From: an uncultured Saprospiraceae bacterium
GTDB taxonomy: Bacteria; Bacteroidota; Bacteroidia; Chitinophagales; Saprospiraceae
Assembly: GCA_938045585.1 (NCBI GenBank)
Contig: CALIAU010000011.1
Location: 1 to 64,000, forward strand
Direction: 5' to 3'
Length of the DNA: 64,000 bases
This document shows, piece by piece, positions 56,478 to 64,000 of this stretch. The notes under the pieces were generated by a model. It was given only the letters and a program-made list of their open reading frames with translations, had not been told where the DNA came from and ran no database searches. Within the stretch, counting starts at the first letter, position 1, and the number at the start of each line of letters is the position of its first letter. The position numbers and the translations under genes are program-made.

Positions 56478-59094
56478 CTTTTAGCTCAGCTAACTTAAGC
56501 ATACATTCCACGGGTGTCATGGCATTAATATCAATGTCTTCTAATAATCGTAGAATTTCATCATGTACAGGTGTGGACGAACTAAACATTTGCAACTGTA
56601 CTTTCTCTTGTCGTTTTGGTATGTCTTCTGCCTTTAGTTCAGAATTATTTACAGACTTCTTTTCCAACTCATGCAAGATCTCATTTGCTCGTTCGACTAA
56701 GCCCTTGGGCATACCCGCCATCTTTGCAACATGAATACCAAAACTATGTTTGCTTCCACCTTCTACAAGTTTCCTGAGGAAGACCACCTTGTTGCCCGTT
56801 TCGCGTGTTGATACGTTGAAGTTCTTAATGCGCGGATAGGTCTTACTCAGTTCGTTTAATTCGTGGTAGTGCGTGGCAAAGAGTGTCTTAGGATTTGCAT
56901 CCGCATTCTCATGAAGATATTCTGCTATTGACCAGGCAATAGATATACCATCATAGGTAGAAGTTCCTCTTCCTATCTCATCTAGTATGATAAGCGATCT
57001 AGGTGTGAAGTTGTTCATGATGTTAGACGTCTCATTCATTTCTACCATAAAGGTAGATTCCCCACTAGATATATTATCGGAAGCACCTACACGTGTAAAG
57101 AGTTTGTCTACGATACCTAAGTGCGCTGCACGCGCTGGCACAAAACTACCAGTCTGTGCAAGCAGGCATATGAGTGCTGTCTGTCTCAGCACGGCTGACT
57201 TACCAGACATATTGGGTCCCGTAATCAATATTATTTGTTGATCGGAATTATCTAGGTAGGTGTCATTAGGAACATAGTTAGTGCCCGGTTCCATTTGCTG
57301 TTCTATCACTGGATGTCTACCATCCTTGATGTCTAGTGCAAAGGAGTCATCGATGACAGGCTTACAGTAATTATGTTTATAGGCTAGCTTGGCAAAGGAG
57401 CAATAACAATCCAATTCTGCAAGAATACTAGCATTCAGCAGGATGCCCTGCATGTGGCTGGCTAAAAAAGCAATCAGTTCACCATAGATTTTATGTTCGA
57501 TCGCAGAGACTTGGTCCTGTGCAGTGAGTATTTTGTTCTCTAGTACCTTTAGCTCCTCTGTAATATATCGTTCACTATTTGTCAGCGTCTGTTTCCGTAT
57601 CCAATCCTCTGGAATAAGGTCTTTGTTTTTGTACTTATTGGTGACCTCCAAGAAATAGCCAAAGACATTATTGAAACCTATTTTTAGATTGGCAATTCCC
57701 GTTTTTTCTGCTTCGGTTTTCTGGATCTCTACGAGTAATTCTTTGCTGTTGTTTATAATGTACTTGAGCTCGTCTAGTTCTGTATCTACACCTTCCCGAA
57801 TGCAATGCCCTTTTTGGAGGCTCACGGGTGGTTCGTCTACAAGCATAGCATTTACCTTATCGATAATAATCTGGCTATCTAGGATTTTTGCTGCTAGGTT
57901 TTTGACGTATTCGTTTTCCGTATGTTGCAACAAGTCCTGTACAGTAGCTAGACTGATTAAAGAGTTTTTCAGCGCTTCTATTTCCTTGGGGTTTATTTTG
58001 CCTGTAGCAATTTTACTGACGACACGTTCTAGATCTACAATTTTATGCAGGTAGCTATCTATTTCTTCTAAGAGAGGGTAGTTAAGACGTAAATGATCTA
58101 CTACCTCTTGACGCAGGTGGATCTTAGAAGGAGAGAGCAGCGGCATGAGAATCCACTTTCTTAATTTACGCGCACCCATGGCAGTTACTGTATAGTCGAT
58201 AATGTCCATTAAGCATTTACCATCTCTATGCTGTGGACGAAGGAGCTCTAGATTACGTATAGTGAAGTTATCTAGCCACATGTAGTCTTCCGTAAGCAGT
58301 CTGTTTATCCGACTGATGTGTTTAAGACTATCGTTCTTAGTAAGTTCTAAGTAATGTAGGATTGCTCCGGCAGAAATTTGTCCAGACTTAAGGTCTTCTA
58401 TGCCAAAGCCTTTGAGGCTTGTCACATCAAAGTGCCCTTTTAGCTTTTCGTCCGCATAGTCTGCTTGAAAAATCCAATCATCTATAGGGTAGGAATAGAA
58501 CTCTTCACCAAACTCTTCTAGATATACATTTTTCTTTGCCTTGGAGATCAGTACCTCCGACGGCATGAAACTGTGCAGTAGCTTTTTGATATAGTCTGGA
58601 TTTCCCTCGGAGACATGGAATTCTCCCGTGCTAATGTCCAAGAAAGAAATACCTAGCCAATCTGTTTTGAGTTGATGTACTGCTGCGAGGTAGTTATTTT
58701 CTTTATGATTGAGTAGGTTATCATTGAGTGCTACTCCCGGTGTAACCACATCTGTAACACCCCGCTTCACGATCTTCTTCTCCTTACTCGGTTTTTCTAA
58801 TTGTTCGCAGATAGCAACTCTATAACCAGCACGTACCAGTCGCGGTAAATATGTGTCAAGAGAATGGTATGGGAAACCGGCAAGCTCTATATCTACGCCT
58901 CCATTATTTCGCTTGGTAAGTATTATGCCTAGGGCCTGTGCAGTCTTCACAGCATCCTCTCCAAATGTTTCATAAAAGTCACCTACTCTGAAGAGTAGCA
59001 CTGCATCTGGATGCTTTGCTTTAAGCTCTGCATACTGTTGCATGAGCGGCGTTATCTTCTTGCTTCCGGTCTTCTTTGCCTTGGTTTTACTCAC
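56464..59094 (-). CDS. mutS: DNA mismatch repair protein MutS
   Basis: The 876-residue protein recognises mismatches and starts repair. The mismatch-reading Phe-x-Glu is Phe40-Tyr41-Glu42 in RVGDFYETFGEDAV. The connector, lever and clamp regions follow, and the ABC-type ATPase has the Walker A GPNMSGKS at 626-633, the signature SGESTFMVEM and Walker B LIILDEIGRGTSTYDG, then TLFATHYHEL. Translation starts with GTG at 59094; the first ATG downstream (MQQYAELK) would lose part of the normal N-terminal segment. Length is normal. It is a single-gene unit flanked by repeats on its 5' side. Confidence 0.97.
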   Translation of the reverse strand: MSKTKAKKTGSKKITPLMQQYAELKAKHPDAVLLFRVGDFYETFGEDAVKTAQALGIILTKRNNGGVDIELAGFPYHSLDTYLPRLVRAGYRVAICEQLEKPSKEKKIVKRGVTDVVTPGVALNDNLLNHKENNYLAAVHQLKTDWLGISFLDISTGEFHVSEGNPDYIKKLLHSFMPSEVLISKAKKNVYLEEFGEEFYSYPIDDWIFQADYADEKLKGHFDVTSLKGFGIEDLKSGQISAGAILHYLELTKNDSLKHISRINRLLTEDYMWLDNFTIRNLELLRPQHRDGKCLMDIIDYTVTAMGARKLRKWILMPLLSPSKIHLRQEVVDHLRLNYPLLEEIDSYLHKIVDLERVVSKIATGKINPKEIEALKNSLISLATVQDLLQHTENEYVKNLAAKILDSQIIIDKVNAMLVDEPPVSLQKGHCIREGVDTELDELKYIINNSKELLVEIQKTEAEKTGIANLKIGFNNVFGYFLEVTNKYKNKDLIPEDWIRKQTLTNSERYITEELKVLENKILTAQDQVSAIEHKIYGELIAFLASHMQGILLNASILAELDCYCSFAKLAYKHNYCKPVIDDSFALDIKDGRHPVIEQQMEPGTNYVPNDTYLDNSDQQIILITGPNMSGKSAVLRQTALICLLAQTGSFVPARAAHLGIVDKLFTRVGASDNISSGESTFMVEMNETSNIMNNFTPRSLIILDEIGRGTSTYDGISIAWSIAEYLHENADANPKTLFATHYHELNELSKTYPRIKNFNVSTRETGNKVVFLRKLVEGGSKHSFGIHVAKMAGMPKGLVERANEILHELEKKSVNNSELKAEDIPKRQEKVQLQMFSSSTPVHDEILRLLEDIDINAMTPVECMLKLAELKEKLQ

Positions 59095-59159
59095 AGCTTG
59101 GTTTGAAGGGGGGAAGATATGATTTTTTGGACTAACGGACTAACGGACGATCGGACGAT

Positions 59160-59188
59160 CGGCTTGCCTGCGTGCGGAAGCAGGCAGG
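59160..59188. repeat. 29-base palindromic repeat, inverted copy of 46549-46577
   Basis: Reverse complement of the copy at 46549-46577 with one mismatch. It is likewise bordered by ACGGAC-type short repeats. Confidence 0.85.
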
Positions 59189-59568
59189 ACTGAACGGACG
59201 AAGCAGACTAAGCAGATATATTTTCGGGGAAATAAGCAAAAGTCTGTGTTCAAGGGGTCATGACCCCTTGGGTATGTTTGTTGTGGACGGAGTAGTGAAG
59301 AGGAAGAGATATTATGCGCTAGATGTTATACGATATACCTTAGACGAAGGTGTACTAAAGATGAGCAAGACGGAGAGATTAAGAGATGAAGTGACGGAGA
59401 GATTAGATGAGGAGTTTTAATGCTTTGATCTTTGACGTAAAGACTAGACTGGAATTTGAGGTTTTATTTGTATGTATTATGTATAGTAAATAATAGATTA
59501 ACAGTATATTATAAAATGTTATATAAACTATTACTTTAAGTAATCATTGCCTATCTTTAACATCGCTC

Positions 59569-59628
59569 TCCCTCCATCCATCCCTCCATCCCTCCATCCC
59601 TCCCTCCATCCCTCCCTCCATCCCTCCG
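59569..59628. repeat. CCATCCCTCC microsatellite
   Basis: About sixty bases consist of CCAT and CCCT units in irregular alternation (CCATCCATCCCTCC and so on), all pyrimidine apart from A. It lies about 180 bases before the rpsP promoter. Confidence 0.9.
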
Positions 59629-59670
59629 TCAAATCTAGCGTCTAACTTCTATTGTCTAGCGTCTCCCCAC

Positions 59671-59768
59671 GATCCCTGCGCTAAGGGTGGTAAGGGAGGT
59701 CGCAGACCTGTCTGGAACAGACGGAACCCCTGGACGACCTGACCCGGAGCCTGCGGAGGGGAGCGCCC
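59671..59768 (-). repeat. GC-rich structured intergenic repeat, copy D
   Basis: On the minus strand it reads GGGCGCTCCCC, then GGGTCAGGTCGTCC and CCTTACCACCCTTAGCGCAGGG, which matches copies A and B in order and spacing. Confidence 0.7.
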
Positions 59769-59808
59769 AAATAACTTATATATAATAGCTGTTATAGAGG
59801 CTTAATTC

Positions 59809-59839
59809 TTTGGATTCTAGTATAATTCCTCTATTTTTG
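59809..59839 (+). promoter_or_regulatory. rpsP promoter
   Basis: TTTG at 59809-59812 and TATTTTTG at 59832-59839 are separated by 19 bases, a perfect Bacteroidota housekeeping promoter. The start codon is at 59917, so the leader is about 70 bases. Confidence 0.8.
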
Positions 59840-59916
59840 CAGCCGTTAGAAATCCACCGCTTGATGTTTCAAGTAAAGTGGGTATGGTTTAACCATTTAA
59901 ATTTAACCTTAAAATT

Positions 59917-60642
59917 ATGTCAGTAAAGATCAGATTGGCCCGAAGAGGCCGTAGAAAAAAGCCATATTATCACATCGTAGTGGCTGATGCAAGAGCTCCA
60001 AGAGACGGAAAATTTATCGAAAACATAGGGATGTATAATCCTATGACTAAGCCAGCAACTATTAGTCTGGATAGAGATAGAGCGTATGATTGGCTCATGA
60101 AGGGTGCACAACCCTCAGAAACAGCAAGAGCAATCCTAAGATTTAAAGGAGTGTATTATAGAAAACATCTAATGCGTGGTGTTGCAAAGGGAGCCTTCTC
60201 TGAGGAGAAAGCAAACGAGATGTACAATGCGTGGATAGATGCCAAAGAAGCTAAAATCGCGGCACGTTTTGAAGAGACGCGTATAGAGCAAGAGAACTTC
60301 TGGAAAATGTTATCTGGTGAAATTAAGCCTGTTCAAAAGGCTGCTGCAACTACGGCTGCAGAGGATTTCAAACCAGAAGAGCAACAAACGTTAGCAGAAG
60401 CAGCAGAAGAGAAAATGTCTGCAGAGGCGGCAACAGCAATCGCAGCAGGGGCAGAAGTGCCAGCGGCAGAAGCGCCAGCAGCTGAGGCTCCGGAAGCTCC
60501 AGTAGCAGAAGCACCAGCAGCTGAGGAAACTCCAGCAGCGGAGGCGCCAGCGGCAGAGGAAGCTCCAGCGGCAGAAGTGGCTGAAGAAGCACCAGCGGCA
60601 GAAGAAGCTGCTCCTGAGGAAAAACCGGAGGGAGACGCATAA
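59917..60642 (+). CDS. rpsP: 30S ribosomal protein S16 with long Ala/Pro/Glu tail
   Basis: The first 80 or so residues are S16 (MSVKIRLARRGRRKKPYYHI, VADARAPRDGKFIENIGMYN, SETARAILRFKGVYYR), a protein of the 30S platform needed for assembly. S16 is usually 80-90 residues in most bacteria; Bacteroidota forms are longer. Here residues about 85-150 form a helical extension and about 150-241 a low-complexity tail of AEAPAAE-type units. The rimM and trmD genes that often follow rpsP are absent downstream. A terminator lies between this gene and the next. Confidence 0.97.
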   Translation: MSVKIRLARRGRRKKPYYHIVVADARAPRDGKFIENIGMYNPMTKPATISLDRDRAYDWLMKGAQPSETARAILRFKGVYYRKHLMRGVAKGAFSEEKANEMYNAWIDAKEAKIAARFEETRIEQENFWKMLSGEIKPVQKAAATTAAEDFKPEEQQTLAEAAEEKMSAEAATAIAAGAEVPAAEAPAAEAPEAPVAEAPAAEETPAAEAPAAEEAPAAEVAEEAPAAEEAAPEEKPEGDA

Positions 60643-60684
60643 GCGCTGAGATTAGAAAAAGATTTTTTTTAAAACATACTAGAT

Positions 60685-60725
60685 AAGAAAACCTGGCTAG
60701 CCTAAAAACTCGCCGGGTTTCTTAT
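60685..60725 (+). terminator. Rho-independent terminator after rpsP
   Basis: AAACCTGGC (60689-60697) pairs with GCCGGGTTT (60712-60720, one G-U pair), with flanking AAG/CTT extending the stem across a bulged A; CTTATT follows. Confidence 0.65.
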
Positions 60726-60747
60726 TATTAAGACTAAACATTATTTT

Positions 60748-62127
60748 ATGAAAGCACTAGATCCAAAGTATACCACTGTTCTAGATAACATCATGGGCAG
60801 TATCCAAAATTCTGATTTATTGAAAGCGTATTTAGATGAAGAAGAGGATGAACAGTATAATGCCTTGAAGGAAGCTTTCGAACCAGAAATACATACTCTG
60901 TATGATAAGGTGGCGCGTGAGAACCCCTTGCAGGTGGAGGCCTTTGAGAATTACTTATTGAATGATCAGTTTGAGGGTTTGTATCTTCCTAAGGTCTTGG
61001 GGTATTCTGTATTACGATCTAAGGTGAATGAGAATGTAAAGTATGTGAAGCCACAGGATCACTTTAAAAAGGTGCTGAACTATATAGTAAGTTCTTCCAA
61101 CTTTGAGCAAATTAAAAACAGAGTAGGTCAGTCTATTCAGATTGGATTTGCGCTAAGTAGCGATATTTGGATTTCAAACTTTTTTGAAGGCATCTCTAAC
61201 AAAAAAGTACTCAGCTATTTAAATAGTCAGAAGATTGATAAGTATAGAAATGTTTTAAATAGAAGAACGGCATTAGTTAAATACCGTAAGCAGTTTGAAA
61301 GTCTAGTATTTAGTTCAGCTGATTTTCCAAAGACTGCAACGGAACTAAGACTGAATGCATCGACCATTAAAAGTTTCTTACGCTATAGGGTAAAGCATGA
61401 TTTTGATAACTCCTCATTAGAAGGAGAGATTCGTGATTTGATAAATAATAAGGACCTGCAGGGGGATCCTGCTTATGCCGAATTACTTACGGTATGTGCG
61501 ATGAATTACGGACAGGGGAAAGAGCAGGATATTCAGGCGGCCTTTGATACCCTGCGGGCAGAGGAAGGTTTTGAAGATTGGTATTTTGAAAATCTTTTAG
61601 AAGTACAGGCGGATAAGAAAGGAGTATCTGATGCAGAATATAAGAGTCTGAGTGGAGTTATTTCTAAATCCAAAACGGATAAGATTAGTGCCTTTTACAA
61701 TGTGATGGATGTTGTATTAGCCAAGGGCTTTGTCCATGAGGATAGTGTAGAGACAGTGCGTAACTACTATAATATGAATGAGGGACAATCGGATGAGAAC
61801 TCTTGTATTCGAGGTGCTATCCTTTCTTCATTTGCTAAGGTGATGGATAACCTTCCTGAAGAGGCGTATGCAGATTATTTTGAGATTAACAAGACCTTTG
61901 GTCAATACATGGATATCTTCTCTAATCAGAAGTTTAATCAGGATGTGAAGAGTATGAGTTTGCGCTATGTAAAGAAACTTCTTAAAAAGTATATCGATAA
62001 GAGAGGGAAGGATTACCAAGACATCAAGAAGTTTGTGCGTGCTACCTTCCTCGATTTTGACTTCATGACGGACAAGCAGCTGGTAGAGTTGTTTAAGACA
62101 AAAAGAAAGAAGAAGCCTGTAGCGTAA
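60748..62127 (+). CDS. Large helical cytoplasmic protein of unknown function
   Basis: The 459-residue protein has no signal or membrane span and is mostly helical with many Asp, Glu and Lys residues. Segments such as LDNIMGSIQNSDLLKAYLDE, FKKVLNYIVSSSNFEQIKNR and YFEINKTFGQYMDIFSNQKF read as regular helices. The C-terminus is strongly basic (FKTKRKKKPVA). I recognise no family. It starts about 105 bases after rpsP, beyond a terminator, so it probably has its own promoter. The clean length and codon use make it a real gene. Confidence 0.78.
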   Translation: MKALDPKYTTVLDNIMGSIQNSDLLKAYLDEEEDEQYNALKEAFEPEIHTLYDKVARENPLQVEAFENYLLNDQFEGLYLPKVLGYSVLRSKVNENVKYVKPQDHFKKVLNYIVSSSNFEQIKNRVGQSIQIGFALSSDIWISNFFEGISNKKVLSYLNSQKIDKYRNVLNRRTALVKYRKQFESLVFSSADFPKTATELRLNASTIKSFLRYRVKHDFDNSSLEGEIRDLINNKDLQGDPAYAELLTVCAMNYGQGKEQDIQAAFDTLRAEEGFEDWYFENLLEVQADKKGVSDAEYKSLSGVISKSKTDKISAFYNVMDVVLAKGFVHEDSVETVRNYYNMNEGQSDENSCIRGAILSSFAKVMDNLPEEAYADYFEINKTFGQYMDIFSNQKFNQDVKSMSLRYVKKLLKKYIDKRGKDYQDIKKFVRATFLDFDFMTDKQLVELFKTKRKKKPVA

Positions 62128-62206
62128 AACAATGGAAATGGACAAATAGCAATTTTTTAGTTGTGGATTACATATCCATTGTACTGTTTAAACTGACTTG
62201 AATTTA

Positions 62207-64000
62207 TTATAGCTTAATAAACTTCTGTATTCCAAAAGTTCCAGATTGAGTAATACCCTTAAGTATATATACTCCAGAATCTAAGTGATTAATATAGATT
62301 TTTTTGGTACCCAGATTTTCTATTATCCTCACAAGATTCCCATTTGCATTATATAATTCCATCCTCTCGAAGTTTTCAAGTGTATTTACTTGAATAAAGT
62401 CTCTGGACGGATTTGGAAACAGCTCCATTGGTAAGAATTCTTTTACTTCTTTTATATGGGTGATTTCTCCTATGGTTGTGCTGGTGGTATTTGTGACTAT
62501 TGGAAAATTAAAATCAAAAAAGATACTGGCTGTATTTGTAATCTCATCTCCTAGCTGCAGATCAGAACGAGTTTTAATCTTGAATGCTACAAAACCATCA
62601 TTTAGATCATCCTCAAATGGCAGATTTATATCAATAAAATTAAAATGTAATTTATTTTTATTAATTTCTAATTCGACTGGATGGCTAGAGTCAAGTAATC
62701 GCAATGATGAAACATCAAAACGAGATCTATCTAATACATCTGTAATAACAACATTTTCTGCGTTTGCTGTCCCTGTATTTTCAAATCGAATAAGATAGTG
62801 CAGATATTCACCAATTAATTCTTCCTGTATAAAGGAACCTTGCAAACAAGTCTTGTCATTAGGATCAAATGAGTTTACCACTTCTTGATCTACACAGCTA
62901 TAGTTGTTAGCTCTTTTAATATCGATGCCTAAAGGATAAACAATCCCTTTTATGTTGAGCAAATCACCAGAGTTCAGCGGAGGATGGTCCATCGGTGAAT
63001 TTAAGTTAAAGTCTGTATAAATTATCTGCGTTTGAAATGGTTGTAGGTTAACGTAATTCCAAAGTAATTTGTCCGTTTCCTCTCCAGATATTTCTGGGTC
63101 ACTTTGTAAAAAACGCATATATTCTGATGGGTAAATAAATTCGATCGTATCTGACACTGGAATACTTCCGTGGTTGCTAATCACAATTTTATAGGTGATA
63201 TCAAAACCTGGTCTTGCAATTTCCAAAGGTATTACCGTAATTTCTACATCTACTAAATCAAAATTTGGGCGAATGCAAAAACGTACATCTAGGTCTTGAG
63301 AATTCGTGTTTGTACTGATTACAATTGAATCTGGGCTAATTGTAAATTGATCTGAATTCTCAACTTCAGCTTTAATTGTATAGCCTGGACCGAAATTTGG
63401 TAATTCAAGACATCCACCATTATGAATTATATATTCTAAATCTGCATCTTCTTGTCTTACTACATATTTTATCTTGTTCACTAGTGTAGATTCATCATCA
63501 CAATTATCAGAATCATATTGCGATTTGCAAACTATTTTAGGAAAGGAACAATTATTAATGGAACCCCCATCAATGATGTCCCAGTTGTAGGCATCAGTCA
63601 AGAATTTACGCGCTGTTTCACCAAGGCAATATTTGGTGTTTTCTCCCGCATGAAATGAGACATCTGATTGCGGATTGCTTAAGACCCAAGATCTAAGTAA
63701 TGCGTCGTAGTTTTGGGTTGACATTCCTGCTTGCCAAAACATAATTCTCATGGTTGTCACTTTACTTATATCCCATCGACTGATATTCTGGTCAAAAGCA
63801 AGGGCCCAGGTAAACATAGATTCCATATTTACAACATTACTCACATCCCAATCTCCTATATCTTGGTTAAATACCTTATTACTACTAAACATTCCATCCA
63901 TATGAGTGACATTACTCACATCCCAATTTCCAATGTCTGAGTTAAATACAGTAGCACTGAACATATGGCTCATGGTGTCAACACTACTTACATCCCATTT
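62207..64000 (-). CDS. BspA-like DUF285 protein with DUF7619-like and T9SS tail (5' end outside window)
   Basis: The frame is open to the window edge, where KWDVSSVDTMSHMF shows one more repeat upstream; at least 598 residues are visible. The visible N-terminal part has the DUF285 repeats of the BspA/leucine-rich type (FNSDIGNWDVSNVTHMDGMF, FNQDIGDWDVSNVVNMESMF, FDQNISRWDISKVTTMRIMF). A linker region follows with NYDALLRSWVLSNPQSDV. Residues about 250-510 are a DUF11/DUF7619-like domain (NSFDPNDKTCLQGSF, YLIRFENTGTANAENVVITD, ASIFFDFNFPIVTNT). A type A sorting tail ends it (LFPNPSRDFIQVNT, DSGVYILKGI, IQKFIKL). DUF285 proteins are adhesins in many bacteria; function here is inferred. Confidence 0.9.
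   Translation of the reverse strand, partial: KWDVSSVDTMSHMFSATVFNSDIGNWDVSNVTHMDGMFSSNKVFNQDIGDWDVSNVVNMESMFTWALAFDQNISRWDISKVTTMRIMFWQAGMSTQNYDALLRSWVLSNPQSDVSFHAGENTKYCLGETARKFLTDAYNWDIIDGGSINNCSFPKIVCKSQYDSDNCDDESTLVNKIKYVVRQEDADLEYIIHNGGCLELPNFGPGYTIKAEVENSDQFTISPDSIVISTNTNSQDLDVRFCIRPNFDLVDVEITVIPLEIARPGFDITYKIVISNHGSIPVSDTIEFIYPSEYMRFLQSDPEISGEETDKLLWNYVNLQPFQTQIIYTDFNLNSPMDHPPLNSGDLLNIKGIVYPLGIDIKRANNYSCVDQEVVNSFDPNDKTCLQGSFIQEELIGEYLHYLIRFENTGTANAENVVITDVLDRSRFDVSSLRLLDSSHPVELEINKNKLHFNFIDINLPFEDDLNDGFVAFKIKTRSDLQLGDEITNTASIFFDFNFPIVTNTTSTTIGEITHIKEVKEFLPMELFPNPSRDFIQVNTLENFERMELYNANGNLVRIIENLGTKKIYINHLDSGVYILKGITQSGTFGIQKFIKL

Larger units (their letters stand above)
59095..59916. 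other. 822-base intergenic region between mutS and rpsP, rich in repeats
   Basis: It holds the palindromic repeat (59160-59188) with flanking CGGAC runs, a CCATCCCTCC microsatellite (59569-59628), structured repeat D (59671-59768) and the rpsP promoter (59809-59839). An 82-codon frame inside is judged spurious. Confidence 0.75.

Noticed and set aside
59172-59420. 82-codon open frame between mutS and rpsP
   Set aside because: Its start lies inside the palindromic repeat and its sequence has no domain, signal or regular codon pattern; the repeats around it make chance frames likely.
60368-60640. Leu/Pro-rich frame antisense to the rpsP tail
   Set aside because: It is the complement of the GCA/GAA-rich repeat that codes for the Ala/Glu tail.

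Overview
This window comes from a Bacteroidota chromosome, most probably a marine or aquatic Saprospiria- or Flavobacteriia-like organism (the exact taxon is inference). The DNA is AT-rich, promoters that can be recognised have the Bacteroidota form (TTTG, about 19 bases, TAnnTTTG), and Shine-Dalgarno sites are mostly absent. At least twelve proteins end in type IX secretion (T9SS) sorting domains: eleven of the short type A kind (PNP motif, then a GxY-type strand and a basic end) and one of the long type B 'gliding motility' kind. Housekeeping anchors are ffh, mutS and rpsP. I see no tRNA, rRNA, CRISPR array, intact insertion sequence, prophage or replication origin.

Layout. 1-2684 (minus): 3' end missing of a very large surface protein with a DUF4347 head. 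3325-4392: GH5-like lipoprotein glycosidase. 4543-7760: katG and a divergent oxyR, an oxidative-stress pair. 7822-10063: proline iminopeptidase-like hydrolase, a cupin, a DJ-1/PfpI lipoprotein, and an orphan T9SS tail that is the scar of a lost gene. 10142-15502 (minus): secreted T9SS proteins. 15877-17722: AraC regulator and a double SnoaL lipoprotein. 17824-27289: more T9SS cargo, an ATP-grasp enzyme, DUF2200, and a subtilisin-like protease carrying three almost identical fucolectin-type domains. 27424-30331 (minus): GH32 fructan hydrolase plus sugar porter operon. 30696-32147: MscS channel fused to a cyclic-nucleotide-binding domain. 32553-38501: lamin-tail protein, lipoprotein, DUF6702-like protein, a sulfatase-YHYH fusion and a HIT protein. 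38721-46469: type B T9SS protein, small basic protein, OmpA-propeller protein, CHAP amidase, ffh. 46806-54980: further secreted proteins. 55035-56417: four small proteins of mostly unknown function. 56464-59094: mutS (minus). 59917-62127: rpsP with a long Ala/Pro/Glu tail and an unknown helical protein. 62207-64000: a BspA-like (DUF285) T9SS protein cut by the window end.

Together the genes describe a surface-active heterotroph that exports adhesins, glycosidases, a sulfatase, a protease and an esterase by T9SS, and takes up fructose-type sugars. The intergenic spaces hold four divergent copies of a GC-rich structured repeat, a 29-base palindromic repeat present twice in inverted orientation 12.6 kb apart, and a CCATCCCTCC microsatellite before rpsP. 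I found no clear new defence or enzymatic system; the most unusual items are the triple-lectin protease, the sulfatase-YHYH fusion with its downstream HIT gene, the repeat family, and the orphan T9SS tail.
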